A stretch of 64,000 nt of DNA from Asanoa iriomotensis (GCF_016862515.1 NZ_BONC01000011.1:62001-126000); one strand, 5' to 3'. Counted from the first letter of the stretch, positions 34,193-43,662 are shown. The notes: generated from the letters alone by a model not told the origin. Numbers and translations: made by a program.

Positions 34193-37189
34193 CTAGGGAC
34201 GGGTGCGGCGGCGGGCGCCGCCGCGGCGGCCTCGGCGGCGGGTTGTGCTGGCCTCGGCCAGCTCGCCGTCCTCGTCGTCGCCGGCCGCGTCCGGGTCGTC
34301 CGTGCCGGCCAACCGGCCGTTGCTCGCCGGTGCGACGTCCGGTGCCTCGACCTCGTCGACCGGGTCCAGGACGACGTCGTCGTAGCGGGACAGGTCGTAC
34401 CCCATCGTGTCGTCCTCGTCGTTGACCACCGCGGGCTCGACGGTGTCCGGCGCCGACGACTGCGGCGCCGCCGCCTTCCGACCCCGACGCCGCGAAGAAG
34501 AGGACGACGCGGACGCGGCGGTGGCAGCGGGCGCGGCCGCGACGGCCTTGACCTTGTCGGCGGAGCCCGCACCGTTGGCGCCGTGGCTGTGGGCCGACGA
34601 GCCCGACGGGGCACCCTTCACCGGCACCGGCTCCGTGTGGATGATCAGGCCGCGGCCCTTGCAGACCTCGCACGTCTCCGAGAACGCCTCCAGCAGACCG
34701 GCGCCGATCCGCTTCCGCGTCATCTGCACCAGACCAAGCGAGGTGATCTCGGTGACCTGGTGCTTGGTGCGGTCCCGGCCCAGGCACTCGGTCAGCCGCC
34801 GCAGCACCAGCTCGCGGTTGCTCTCCAGCACCATGTCGATGAAGTCGATGACCACGATGCCGCCGAGGTCGCGCAGGCGGAGCTGGCGGACGATCTCCTC
34901 GGCCGCCTCGAGGTTGTTGCGGGTGACCGTCTCCTCGAGGTTGCCGCCGGCACCGGTGTACTTGCCCGTGTTGACGTCGACCACCGTCATCGCCTCGGTG
35001 CGGTCGATCACCAGGTGGCCGCCCGACGGCAGGAAGACCTTGCGGTCGAGACCCTTGAGGATCTGCTCGTCGATCCGCTTCTCGGCGAACACGTCGACGG
35101 TCGACGTGTGCCGGTGCAGCCGCGGCACCAGGTCCGGCGAGACGTGGCCGAGGTAGGTGTCGACCATCTCGTACGCCTCGTCGCCCTGCACGACGATCTC
35201 GCGGAAGTCCTCGTTGAACAGGTCGCGGACGACCCGGATCAGCAGGTCGGGCTCCTCGTAGAGGAGCGTCGGCGCACCGCCGGCCGCCGCCTTCTCCTGG
35301 ATGTCCTCCCACTGCGCCTGCAGCCGCTTCACGTCGCGGGCCAATTCGTCCTCGGACGCGCCCTCGGCCGCGGTCCGGACGATCACGCCGGCGCCCTCGG
35401 GCACCAGCTTCTTGAGCACGTCGCGGAGCCGCTTGCGCTCGGTGTCGGGCAGCTTGCGGCTGATCCCGGACGCGTTGCCGCCCGGCACGTAGACCAGGTG
35501 CCGGCCGGAGAGCGCGATGTGGCTGGTCAGCCGGGCGCCCTTGTGGCCGATCGGGTCCTTGGTGACCTGCACCAGCACCGAGTCGCCGGACTTGAGCGCC
35601 TGCTCGATCGAGCGGGCCCGGCCCTCCAGGCCGGAGGCGTCCCAGTTGACCTCGCCGGCGTAGAGCACCGCGTTGCGGCCCCGGCCGACGTCGACGAACG
35701 CCGCCTCCATCGAGGGCAGCACGTTCTGCACCTTGCCGAGGTAGACGTTGCCGGCCATCGCGCCCGACGACGCGCGGGTCACGTAGTGCTCGACCAGCAC
35801 GCCGTCTTCGAGCACACCGATCTGGGTGCGGTCGGCGCGCTGCCGGACCACCATCACCCGGTCGACGGCCTCGCGGCGGGCCAGGAACTCCGACTCGCTC
35901 AGGATCGGCGGCCGGGTGCGGCGCTGCTCGCGGCCGTCGCGCCGGCGCTGGCGCTTGGCCTCGAGCCGGGTCGAGCCGGAGACGCCCTGCACCTCGTCGG
36001 AGGTGCTGCGGGGCTCGCGGATCCGGACCACGGTGTGCACGCCGTCGTCGCCGCCCGTGTCGGCGTCGCCCTTGCGGCGGCGCCGCCGGCGCCGGCGGGT
36101 GACCCCGTCGCCGTCCTCGTCCTGGTCGGCCTCGTCGGCCGCCGCGGCCGCGGGCTCCTCGATCTCGTCGGCCTCGTCGGCCGGGCCCTTGCCGCGCCCT
36201 CGGCCACGGCGGCCACGGCGGCGCCGCCGGCGACCGCTCTCGTCCTCGTCATCCTCGTCGACCTCGGCGTCGGCCTCGTCGGCCGCGGTGACCTCCGCGA
36301 CCTCCTCGGCCTCGACGGGTGCCGCCTCCTCGCCGGTGCGCCGCCCACGGCGACGGCGACGGCTGGCGGTGGTCTCGCCGGTCTCGGTGGTCGAAGCCTC
36401 CGAGGTCTCGGCCGGCTCGGTCGGCTCAGCGGTCTCGGTGGGCTCAGCGGGCGAGGCGGGCGAGGCGGCCGAGGCGGCACCAGCCCGGGTGCGCCGCACC
36501 CGCCGGGTCGGCGCCTGCTCCTCGTCGGGCTCGGGCGCCATGAACAGCAGAGGCGCGGCGGTGCGCCGGCGCCGGCTCGGTGCCGGCTCCTCGATCACCT
36601 CGAGCGGCTCGGTGGTCGCCTCTTCGGCTTCGTCCTCGGCGCCGGGCTCCTCGGCCCCCTCGCTGTCGGCCAACTCCGGGTCGGCGTCGGGCGCCCCGGC
36701 GACCGCGGCGCCAGGCTCGACGTCACCGACACCGGCGACCGGCTCGGCGGCGGGGTCGGCGAACTCTTCCGCGATGGCCGCGCGGGCGGACCGCCCGCGC
36801 CCGGGAGCGGGCTCGACGTCACCGACTCCGGCGGCCGGGTCGGCCGCGGGGTCGTCGGACTCCGCCGCGACCACCGCGTCGACGGCGCGACCCGCGGGGG
36901 CGGCGTCCTCGGTGGCGGCCTTGCGGCGCCGGGTCCGCTTCACCGGCGCGTCATTCGCACCCTCTGCCGGGGAATCGCCCTCGGTGTCGGCTTTGGCGGC
37001 AGTTGTCGCCTTGCGCCGGCGACGCGTCGCCGGCGGCGCCTCTTCGGGAGCAGCGGAAGAAGCAGCAGAGGCAGCAGCCGCGGTCGTCTTCCGGGCACGG
37101 GTGCGCTTGACAGGTGTCGCAGGCGCGTCGGTCTCGGCGGCGGGCTCGTTGCCCTGGACCTCGCCGCCCGTTGGCTCGTTCTCGAGCAT
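34193..37189 (-). CDS. rne: Ribonuclease E/G
   Basis: 998 residues. The first 430 or so are disordered, with alternating Ala/Glu-rich and Arg-rich blocks (RRRRRGRRGRGRGKG), an N-terminal scaffold typical of actinobacterial RNase E. The S1 domain starts about 455 (GAMAGNVYLGKVQNVLPSME). The catalytic DNase-I-like domain has the metal aspartates in GGIVVIDFIDMVLESNRE (about 780), and the zinc-link CEVCKGRG lies near 843. It starts most mRNA decay and rRNA processing. ATG at 37189 with GGAGA 5 nt upstream; a longer frame to 37276 lacks support. Next upstream is the radical-SAM-linked gene. Confidence 0.95.
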   Translation of the reverse strand: MLENEPTGGEVQGNEPAAETDAPATPVKRTRARKTTAAAASAASSAAPEEAPPATRRRRKATTAAKADTEGDSPAEGANDAPVKRTRRRKAATEDAAPAGRAVDAVVAAESDDPAADPAAGVGDVEPAPGRGRSARAAIAEEFADPAAEPVAGVGDVEPGAAVAGAPDADPELADSEGAEEPGAEDEAEEATTEPLEVIEEPAPSRRRRTAAPLLFMAPEPDEEQAPTRRVRRTRAGAASAASPASPAEPTETAEPTEPAETSEASTTETGETTASRRRRRGRRTGEEAAPVEAEEVAEVTAADEADAEVDEDDEDESGRRRRRRGRRGRGRGKGPADEADEIEEPAAAAADEADQDEDGDGVTRRRRRRRRKGDADTGGDDGVHTVVRIREPRSTSDEVQGVSGSTRLEAKRQRRRDGREQRRTRPPILSESEFLARREAVDRVMVVRQRADRTQIGVLEDGVLVEHYVTRASSGAMAGNVYLGKVQNVLPSMEAAFVDVGRGRNAVLYAGEVNWDASGLEGRARSIEQALKSGDSVLVQVTKDPIGHKGARLTSHIALSGRHLVYVPGGNASGISRKLPDTERKRLRDVLKKLVPEGAGVIVRTAAEGASEDELARDVKRLQAQWEDIQEKAAAGGAPTLLYEEPDLLIRVVRDLFNEDFREIVVQGDEAYEMVDTYLGHVSPDLVPRLHRHTSTVDVFAEKRIDEQILKGLDRKVFLPSGGHLVIDRTEAMTVVDVNTGKYTGAGGNLEETVTRNNLEAAEEIVRQLRLRDLGGIVVIDFIDMVLESNRELVLRRLTECLGRDRTKHQVTEITSLGLVQMTRKRIGAGLLEAFSETCEVCKGRGLIIHTEPVPVKGAPSGSSAHSHGANGAGSADKVKAVAAAPAATAASASSSSSRRRGRKAAAPQSSAPDTVEPAVVNDEDDTMGYDLSRYDDVVLDPVDEVEAPDVAPASNGRLAGTDDPDAAGDDEDGELAEASTTRRRGRRGGARRRTRP

Positions 37190-37334
37190 GGACGTTCTCC
37201 AGTTCTGACAACCCCGGGCGCGGGTGAGCGCTGCCACGCAGGGTCGCCGCAAAGTGTTTCCGGTGCTGCGCGCCACAAGGGAGCGGCGAACAGACCGAAG
37301 TCTGGCGGGCTAAACGCCGATCGCGTCGCCGCGG

Positions 37335-38144
37335 TCAGCGTTCACCGACAACAGCCCCGTCGCGGTCCGCCTCCAACGGATCCGCGATCGCCCCCTGCGC
37401 GGTCAGCCTGCCCTGCGCCAGCCGGGTCGCCCGTGGCGGGACCGGCGGCTCCAGGTCGGCCACCACGCGGAGGCCGGCAAGGACGTCATCGGGTCGTACG
37501 GACGGGGTGACCTGCCGCACGACTACGTCGAGTATCGCACACGGTGCCGCGGGGGCTCCGGAAGCCGCCGGACCGGAATCGATCACCTCGATGGAAGCGA
37601 CCGCCGCCCGCGTGTCGAACGTGCGGCGCCCCTGCTTGGTCTGCCGCTCGACCAGGACCTCCGACGACTCCCGAAACGTGGCGACCGCCGCCGACACAGT
37701 GGCCGTCGACAGCCCCGGCAACTCCACCTGCCACCGCGACGCGTCGATGCGATCGGCCAGGCCCGACCCCGACGCGACCACCGCGTCGAGCACGTCCAAC
37801 CCCGGCGAGAGCGCCGCGTCCAGCGCACCGCGCACCCACGCCGGGTCGACCTCACGCTGCAGGCCGATCTCCAGGTATTCCGCCTCGCTCGCCGTGCCGG
37901 TCGGCGCCGCACTCGCGTACGAAATCTTGGGGTGCGGGGTGAAGCCCTGCGAGAACGCGATTGGCACACCGGCCCGCTTGACCGCCCGCTCGAAGGCGCG
38001 GGCGAAGTCACGGTGTGAGGTGAACCGCAACGGCCCGCGTTTGGCGTACCGGATCCGGATGCGCTGGACGACGGGCGCCTGCCCGCCCTCCGGCTGTGGC
38101 TTCCTGCTGATCGCGTGCTCCTCGCAAGTTCGGACCGTTCGCAT
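37335..38144 (-). CDS. Radical-SAM-linked protein (TIGR03936/DUF2344)
   Basis: 269 residues. The family signature RIRYAKRGPLRFTSHRDFARAFERA and GVPIAFSQGFTPHPKISYASA is present. The protein always accompanies a B12-binding-type radical SAM protein (TIGR03960), fused to it in some bacteria; the reaction is not established, though a tRNA or rRNA modification role is often suggested. Usually adjacent to that partner, here separated from it by five genes (38173-41735). ATG at 38144 with GGGAGG 5 nt upstream; an in-frame GTG at 38159 is less likely. Probably co-transcribed with rne. Confidence 0.88.
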   Translation of the reverse strand: MRTVRTCEEHAISRKPQPEGGQAPVVQRIRIRYAKRGPLRFTSHRDFARAFERAVKRAGVPIAFSQGFTPHPKISYASAAPTGTASEAEYLEIGLQREVDPAWVRGALDAALSPGLDVLDAVVASGSGLADRIDASRWQVELPGLSTATVSAAVATFRESSEVLVERQTKQGRRTFDTRAAVASIEVIDSGPAASGAPAAPCAILDVVVRQVTPSVRPDDVLAGLRVVADLEPPVPPRATRLAQGRLTAQGAIADPLEADRDGAVVGER

Positions 38145-38172
38145 CCATCCTCCCACCACCTAGCCTCACGTC

Positions 38173-39012
38173 ATGAGGGACGTCGACCCCAAGGCGCGCA
38201 TCGCGGGTGTTTTCGATCGCGCCGCGCCCACGTACGAGCAGACCGGGGTCGAGTTCTATGGCCCGCCGGGACGCGCGCTGGTCGCCCACGCCGGGATCAC
38301 CACCGGTGAACGGGTGCTCGACCTCGGCTGTGGCCGGGGCAACGTGTTCTTCCCGGCCGCGGCCGCGGTCGGCCCGACCGGCACGGTGGTCGGCGTCGAC
38401 TTCGCGCCGGTCATGCGCCGGCTCACCACGGAGGCCGCGAAGGACCTTCCGTGGGTACGCGTGACAGCCGGCGACGCGGAGTACCCGGACTTCCCGCCGT
38501 GCTCCTTCGACGTGGTCACCGCCGGCTTCATGATCTTCTTCATGCCCGACCCGGCGGCCGCCGTGGCTCGCTGGGCCGGCCTGCTGCGCCCCGGCGGCCG
38601 GCTGGCGATCAGCACGTTCGCCGAGTCGATGACGGCGGGCACGACGTTCTACGCGGACCGCGCCGCCGCGCTCGCGCCGTTCCAGCGACCCGAACAGGCG
38701 CTGGCCGGCGACGCCAGGGAAGAGCACGACGCGCAGCGGGACCGGGTGCGGGGCTGGTTCGACCGGGCCGACCTGACCGGCGTGACGATGACGGAGCTGA
38801 CCGTGCGCTCGCACTACCCGTCCGCGGACGCCTACTGGGCCTGGTGGCTCTCGGTCGGTGCCCGCCGCCAGCTCGAACGCGTGCCACCGCACCGGGTGCC
38901 GGCGGCCCGCGCGGCGATCACCGAGGTGCTCGACAAGCACCTCCGCCACCCCGGCGGCGGCTACCTGAGCGAGACGCCGATGCGCCTCACGGTCGCCCGG
39001 CGGCCGGGCTGA
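38173..39012 (+). CDS. SAM-dependent methyltransferase (UbiE type)
   Basis: 279 residues. Motif I VLDLGCGRGNVFF binds S-adenosylmethionine; VVGVDFAPVMRRLTTEA and CSFDVVTAGFMIFF follow, then LLRPGGRLAIST. The substrate-binding C-terminus (SHYPSADAYWAWWLSV) does not point to a known substrate. ATG at 38173, with TAGCCT at 38161-38166 6 nt upstream, so leaderless. Divergent from the radical-SAM-linked gene and convergent with the TetR gene, whose end overlaps it by 26 bp. First gene of the cassette splitting the radical-SAM pair. Confidence 0.88.
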   Translation: MRDVDPKARIAGVFDRAAPTYEQTGVEFYGPPGRALVAHAGITTGERVLDLGCGRGNVFFPAAAAVGPTGTVVGVDFAPVMRRLTTEAAKDLPWVRVTAGDAEYPDFPPCSFDVVTAGFMIFFMPDPAAAVARWAGLLRPGGRLAISTFAESMTAGTTFYADRAAALAPFQRPEQALAGDAREEHDAQRDRVRGWFDRADLTGVTMTELTVRSHYPSADAYWAWWLSVGARRQLERVPPHRVPAARAAITEVLDKHLRHPGGGYLSETPMRLTVARRPG

Positions 39013-39559
39013 ACACCGAGTCCAGGAACTCGTCGAGCACCGCCAGGGCGGTCTGCGCCGGGTAGGTGTCGGTGAGCATGTAGAGCGCCAGTCCCTCGAC
39101 CAGGGCCAGCAGCGTGGTGGCCGCGGGCAGCGGCATCAGCGTCGCGAAGAAGTCGCGCAGCCCGACCGAGCCGCGCCGCTGCACCTCGGCGACGTCGGGC
39201 CGGGTGGCCGCGTACGCGAAGAAGGCCAGCCCGACCCGGCCGTCGGCCCGCCGTGCCTCGTCGAGCGGCAGGAGCTGGGTGGCCATCGCACGGAGCAGGT
39301 CGCGCGGCGCCGGCTCCGGGCCTAGAGCGTTGACCGCCGACGACATGCGTTCCCCGATGTGGCCGCTGACCACGTCGAGCGCGAACAGCATCATCTCGTC
39401 CTTGGTGCCGAAGTAGTGCTGCACCAGGCCCGTGGTCGCGCCGGCCTCGGCGGCCACGTGGCGCAGGCTCACCGCCTCGAGCCCGCGCTGCGCCGCGACC
39501 CGCATCAGCGCGTCGGCGATCAGCGTGCGCCGCTCGGTGGGGTCGACCCGCTTCGGCAT
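38987..39559 (-). CDS. TetR family transcriptional regulator
   Basis: 190 residues. Helix-turn-helix at about 32-51 (VSLRHVAAEAGATTGLVQHYF); C-terminal ligand domain with DEFLDSV ending. Divergent from the DrrA-like gene, whose promoter contains two copies of a 17-bp sequence likely to be its operators. The 3' end overlaps the methyltransferase 3' end by 26 bp. Predicted repressor of the DrrAB-type exporter and probably of itself. Confidence 0.88.
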   Translation of the reverse strand: MPKRVDPTERRTLIADALMRVAAQRGLEAVSLRHVAAEAGATTGLVQHYFGTKDEMMLFALDVVSGHIGERMSSAVNALGPEPAPRDLLRAMATQLLPLDEARRADGRVGLAFFAYAATRPDVAEVQRRGSVGLRDFFATLMPLPAATTLLALVEGLALYMLTDTYPAQTALAVLDEFLDSVFSPAAGRP

Positions 39560-39573
39560 ACGGCCATGGTTTC

Positions 39574-39628
39574 ACATTGCGGTCGTATTGACGGAGTCGT
39601 CGGCGCGTTTTACATTACAGTCGTGATG
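39574..39628 (+). promoter_or_regulatory. Promoter of the DrrAB-type operon with two operator copies
   Basis: TTGACG (39588-39593) and TACATT (39611-39616), 17-bp spacer, with the GTG/ATG start 6 nt after the -10. ACATTGCGGTCGTATTG (39574-39590) and ACATTACAGTCGTGATG (39612-39628) match at 14 of 17 positions in direct orientation; the first overlaps the -35, the second the -10 and start. The arrangement fits repression by the divergent TetR. Confidence 0.6.
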
Positions 39629-40570
39629 CGAAAATTGGCGATCGAAGCGTACGGACTGGTCAAGCGCTATGGCGAGGTCACCGCGCTGGACGGGGTCGAC
39701 CTCGCGGTCGAGGCCGGCACGGTGATCGGCGTCCTCGGCCCCAACGGCGCCGGCAAGACGACGGCAGTGCGGATCCTGGCCACGCTGCTGCGCCCCGACG
39801 CGGGCTCGGCGGCGGTGCTCGGGCACGACGTGATCCACGCCGGCCACCAGGTGCGGCAGCTCATCGGCCTCGCCGGGCAGCACGCATCGGTCGACGAGGA
39901 CCTGACGGGCCGGCACAACCTGACCATGGTCGGCCGCCTCCTCGGGCTCTCCCGCCGGGACACCGCGGCCCGGGCCGCCGAGTTGCTCGCCGAGTTCGGC
40001 CTCACCGTCGCCGCCGACCGGCCGGTGAAGACGTACTCCGGCGGCATGCGGCGCCGGCTCGACCTGGCCGCGAGCCTGGTCAACCGCCCCCGGGTGGTGT
40101 TCCTCGACGAACCCACGACCGGGCTCGACCCGGTCGCCCGCGGCGCGCTCTGGGACCGCATCCGGGCGCTGGTCGCCGAGGGCACCACGGTGCTGCTCAC
40201 CACTCAGTACCTCGAGGAGGCCGACGCCCTGGCCGACGACATCGTGCTGTTCGACCACGGCCGGGTCGCCGCGCGCGGCACGCCGACCCAGCTCAAGCGC
40301 CGGCTCGGCACCCAGACGCTCGACCTGCGGCTGGCCGACCCGGCCCGGCTCGACGACGCGGCGGCCCTGGTCGCCACGGTGGTCGGTCAGCTGCCGGCGC
40401 GGCTCGGCGAACGGCTGAGCGCGCCCGTCGCCGACGGCGCCATGATGCCGGCCGTCGTGCGCCGGCTCGACGACGCGGGCGTCGAGATCGCGGAGTTGGC
40501 GCTGCACCTGCCCAGCCTCGACGACGTGTTCCGGGCCCTGACGACGACGAAGGAGGAGGCACCAGCATGA
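39626..40570 (+). CDS. Drug-type ABC transporter ATP-binding protein (DrrA family)
   Basis: 314 residues. Walker A GPNGAGKTTAVRIL, signature YSGGMRRRLDLAASLV, Walker B VVFLDEPTTGLDP; the C-terminal 90 residues (GTQTLDLRLADPARL...) form the DrrA-type extension. With the following permease it exports a drug or lipid. ATG at 39626; a GTG one codon earlier sits 6 nt from the -10 box and could be the leaderless start. Its stop overlaps the permease ATG. Confidence 0.92.
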   Translation: MRKLAIEAYGLVKRYGEVTALDGVDLAVEAGTVIGVLGPNGAGKTTAVRILATLLRPDAGSAAVLGHDVIHAGHQVRQLIGLAGQHASVDEDLTGRHNLTMVGRLLGLSRRDTAARAAELLAEFGLTVAADRPVKTYSGGMRRRLDLAASLVNRPRVVFLDEPTTGLDPVARGALWDRIRALVAEGTTVLLTTQYLEEADALADDIVLFDHGRVAARGTPTQLKRRLGTQTLDLRLADPARLDDAAALVATVVGQLPARLGERLSAPVADGAMMPAVVRRLDDAGVEIAELALHLPSLDDVFRALTTTKEEAPA

Positions 40571-41331
40571 ATGGCGTCAACCAGTGCCTGACCCTGACCT
40601 GGCGCGGCATCGTGAAGCTGCGCCGGCACCCCGCCGCGCTCGCCGACGTGGTGTTCGGCCCGGCCATCTTCCTGGTGCTGTTCGTCTACGTGTTCGGCGG
40701 CGCGATCTCCGGCAGCACCCGGGACTACCTGCAGTTCGTGCTGCCCGGCATGCTCGGCCTGATGACCCTGCTGGCCACTATGGGCGTCGGCGTCGCGCTC
40801 AACCAGGACATCGAGAAGGGCGTCTTCGACCGCATCCGCAGCCTGCCCACCCTGCGGATCGCACCGCTGGTCGGCGCGATCGGCGGCGACGTCGTGCGCC
40901 AGGTCGTCGCCATCGTCGCGCTGCTCGGCTTCGGCCTCGCGCTCGGCTTCCGGTTCACCACCGGTCCCCTGCCGGTGTTGGCGGCCTGCGCCCTCGCGCT
41001 CGGCTTCGCGCTCGCCCTGTCCTGGGTCTGGGTGCTGCTCGGCCTCGCGCTGCCCAACGCACAGGCCGTGCAGGGCCTCGGCGCGGTGATCATCTTTCCG
41101 CTCTCGTTCGCCAGCAACATCTTCGTGCCGACGGACACGATGCCCGGCTGGCTGGCGGCGTTCGTCGAGGTCAACCCCGTGCGACACCTGATGGACGCGC
41201 TGCGCGGCCTGATGCTCGGCGGCCCGGTGGCCCGGCCGGTGCTGATCACCCTGCTCTGGATGGCCGGGTTCGTCGCGGTGTTCGCCCCACTCGCGCTCGC
41301 CGCCTACCGCAGGCGCAGCCTGACTTCCTGA
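40567..41331 (+). CDS. ABC-2 type permease (DrrB family)
   Basis: 254 residues, six membrane helices; first cytosolic stretch CLTLTWRGIVKLRRHPAALADV then PAIFLVLFVYVFGGAISGST, and the family end LDALRGLMLGGPVARPVL-like (MDALRGLMLGGPVARPVLITL). Forms the channel for the DrrA-like ATPase. ATG at 40567 overlaps the ATPase stop by 4 bp. Its 3' end overlaps the convergent GNAT gene by 28 bp. Confidence 0.92.
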   Translation: MNGVNQCLTLTWRGIVKLRRHPAALADVVFGPAIFLVLFVYVFGGAISGSTRDYLQFVLPGMLGLMTLLATMGVGVALNQDIEKGVFDRIRSLPTLRIAPLVGAIGGDVVRQVVAIVALLGFGLALGFRFTTGPLPVLAACALALGFALALSWVWVLLGLALPNAQAVQGLGAVIIFPLSFASNIFVPTDTMPGWLAAFVEVNPVRHLMDALRGLMLGGPVARPVLITLLWMAGFVAVFAPLALAAYRRRSLTS

Positions 41332-41735
41332 GCGCCGTGGACGGTGTAGCGCTCGACCTCGTCGTACCCGTGACGCGAAGCGAACCGCAGCCCGTCGGCG
41401 TTGGTCAGCAGCACCACGGTCTCGATCGCGGCCGGGCCCAGGGATCGGGCCGCGGCCAACGCCCGCGCGTGGATCAGCGTGCCGAAGCCGTGGCCCCGGT
41501 GCTCCGGCAGCACCCGGGCGATGACCACCGACACGCCGTCGGCATCGGGCGGGCGCACGGTCGAGTTGCCGACCGCGACCTCGCCGTCGTAGGCGATCTC
41601 CAGAACGTGACGCCCGGCCCGCTCACGCACGTCGGAGAGCGAGAGCGGGAAGGGCGGCAGGATCGTGTTGTGGATCGACCGCCAGAGGTCGAGCGTGGTG
41701 TCGTCGACCGGCGCGGCGAACCGCAGGTCAGCCAT
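41304..41735 (-). CDS. GNAT family N-acetyltransferase
   Basis: 143 residues. Motif A is VVIARVLPEHRGHGFGTLIHARALAAA; ETVVLLTNADGLRFASRHGYDEVERY is motif B. Substrate unknown; the domain is short and lacks extra N-terminal parts. The ATG at 41735 lies inside the 3' end of the radical SAM gene (8-bp overlap), so the two are translationally coupled, and the 3' end overlaps the DrrB-like gene head to head. Confidence 0.85.
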   Translation of the reverse strand: MADLRFAAPVDDTTLDLWRSIHNTILPPFPLSLSDVRERAGRHVLEIAYDGEVAVGNSTVRPPDADGVSVVIARVLPEHRGHGFGTLIHARALAAARSLGPAAIETVVLLTNADGLRFASRHGYDEVERYTVHGAQEVRLRLR

Positions 41736-43662
41736 TGCCGCCGACCGGGGTCAGCGGCAGCAGCTTCCGGCCGGTCGGGCCGATCTGGATCTCGGTGTCC
41801 ATGGACGGGCAGACGCCGCAGTCGAAGCACGGTGTCCACCGGCAGTCGTCCTGCTCGTACTCGTTCGTCGAGTCCTGCCAGTCCTGCCAGAGCCAGTCCT
41901 TGTCGAGCCCGGAGTCGAGGTGGTCCCAGGGCAGCACCTCTAGCTCGTCGCGCTCGCGCGTGGTGAACCAGTCAAGATCGACCCCGAACCCGGGCAGAAC
42001 AGCCGCGGCCGCGGAAACCCAGCGCTCGTAGGAGAAGTGCTCCGACCAGCCGTCGAACCGCCCGCCGTCCTCCCAGACCCGCCGGATCACCGCGCCGACG
42101 CGGCGGTCGCCGCGCGACAGCAGGCCTTCGATCAGCGACGGCTGGCCGTCGTGGTAGCGGTAGCCGATCGCCCGGCCCAGCGAGCGGTCGCTGTTGATCG
42201 CCTGCTTGAGCAGCTTGAGCCGGTTGTCGATCACCTCGGGCGACTGCATCGAGGCCCATTGGAACGGCGTGTGCGGCTTGGGCACGAACCCACCGATCGA
42301 GACCGTGCAGCGGATGTCCTTGGAGCCCGTGGCGGCGCGACCGGCCTTGATCACCTCGTGCGCGAGGCGGGCGATCTGCAGCACGTCCTCGTCGGTCTCG
42401 GTGGGCAGGCCGCACATGAAGTAGAGCTTCACCTGGCGCCAGCCGTTGGTGTAGGCGGTGACCACGGTGCGGATGAGGTCTTCCTCCGACACCATCTTGT
42501 TGATCACCCGGCGGATCCGCTCGGAGCCGCCCTCGGGCGCGAAGGTCAGGCCGGTGCGCCGCCCGTTGCGGGACAGCTCCTGTGCCAGGTCGATGTTGAA
42601 CGCGTCGACCCGGGTGGACGGCAGCGAAAGCGAGACGTTGGTGCCCTCGTACTGGTCGGCCAGGCCCGAGCAGATGTCACCGATCTCGGAGTGGTCGGCG
42701 CTCGACAGCGAGAGCAGGCCGACCTCGGAGAAGCCGGAGAACTCCAGGCCCTCCTTGACCATCTGGCCGACCGTGGTGATCGAGCGCTCGCGCACCGGCC
42801 GGGTGATCATGCCCGCCTGGCAGAACCGGCAGCCGCGCGTGCAGCCCCGGAAGATCTCGACGGCGTACCGCTCGTGCACGGTCTCGGCCAGCGGCACGAG
42901 AGGCTTCTTCGGGTACGGCCACTGGTCGAGGTCCATCGTCGTGCGCTTGTGCACGCGGAACGGCACGCCGGCCCGGTTGGGCACGACCCGCTGGATCCGC
43001 CCGTCGGGCAGGTAGTCGACGTCGTAGAAGCGCGGCACGTAGACGCTCTCGGTCTTGGCCAGGCGCAGCAGCAGCTCGTCGCGACCGCCCGGGGAGCCCT
43101 CTTCCTTCCAGGCGCGGACGAGCGCGGTGACCTCGAGGACGGCCTCCTCGCCGTCGCCCAGCACGGCCGCGTCGAGGAAGTCGGCGATCGGCTCGGGGTT
43201 GAACGCGGCGTGCCCGCCGGCGAGCACGATCGGGTCCTCGTCTGTGCGGTCCTTCGCCAGCAGCGGGATGCCGGCCAGGTCGAGCGCCGTGAGCATGTTG
43301 GTGTAGCCGAGCTCGGTGGCGAACGACAGGCCGAGCAGGTCGAAGGCCCGGACCGGGCGGTGCGCGTCGACGGTGAACTGCGGCACGCCGTGCTCGCGCA
43401 TCAGCGCCTCGAGGTCGGGCCAGACGGCGTACGTGCGCTCGGCCAGCACGTCGGGCTGCTCGTTGAGCACCTCGTAGAGGATCTGCACGCCCTGGTTGGG
43501 CAGGCCCACCTCGTAGGCGTCCGGGTACATCAGGGCCCAGCGCACGGTGGTGGCGTCCCACTCCTTGCGCACCCCGCCCAGCTCGCCGCCGACGTACTGG
43601 ATCGGCTTGCTGACCCGCGGCAGCAGCTCCTCGAGCCGCGGCCACACGGTTGCGACGGTCAT
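41728..43662 (-). CDS. B12-binding-domain radical SAM protein (TIGR03960)
   Basis: 644 residues. A B12-binding-like N-terminal domain (MYPDAYEVGLPNQGVQILYEVL) precedes the radical SAM domain with the cluster motif RGCTRGCRFCQAGMI (CxxxCxxC) and GGSERIRRVINKM. The C-terminus has further cysteines (DCRWTPCFDCGVCPSMD), perhaps a second cluster. Partner of the 269-residue protein at 37335; the reaction is not established. ATG at 43662 has a perfect AAGGAGG 7 nt upstream, ruling out the longer start at 43683. Confidence 0.93.
   Translation of the reverse strand: MTVATVWPRLEELLPRVSKPIQYVGGELGGVRKEWDATTVRWALMYPDAYEVGLPNQGVQILYEVLNEQPDVLAERTYAVWPDLEALMREHGVPQFTVDAHRPVRAFDLLGLSFATELGYTNMLTALDLAGIPLLAKDRTDEDPIVLAGGHAAFNPEPIADFLDAAVLGDGEEAVLEVTALVRAWKEEGSPGGRDELLLRLAKTESVYVPRFYDVDYLPDGRIQRVVPNRAGVPFRVHKRTTMDLDQWPYPKKPLVPLAETVHERYAVEIFRGCTRGCRFCQAGMITRPVRERSITTVGQMVKEGLEFSGFSEVGLLSLSSADHSEIGDICSGLADQYEGTNVSLSLPSTRVDAFNIDLAQELSRNGRRTGLTFAPEGGSERIRRVINKMVSEEDLIRTVVTAYTNGWRQVKLYFMCGLPTETDEDVLQIARLAHEVIKAGRAATGSKDIRCTVSIGGFVPKPHTPFQWASMQSPEVIDNRLKLLKQAINSDRSLGRAIGYRYHDGQPSLIEGLLSRGDRRVGAVIRRVWEDGGRFDGWSEHFSYERWVSAAAAVLPGFGVDLDWFTTRERDELEVLPWDHLDSGLDKDWLWQDWQDSTNEYEQDDCRWTPCFDCGVCPSMDTEIQIGPTGRKLLPLTPVGGNG

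Noticed and set aside
34583-37510. 975-codon open frame on the plus strand antisense to rne
   Set aside because: Shadow of RNase E caused by codon bias; composition is Arg/Leu/Gly-rich with no domain.
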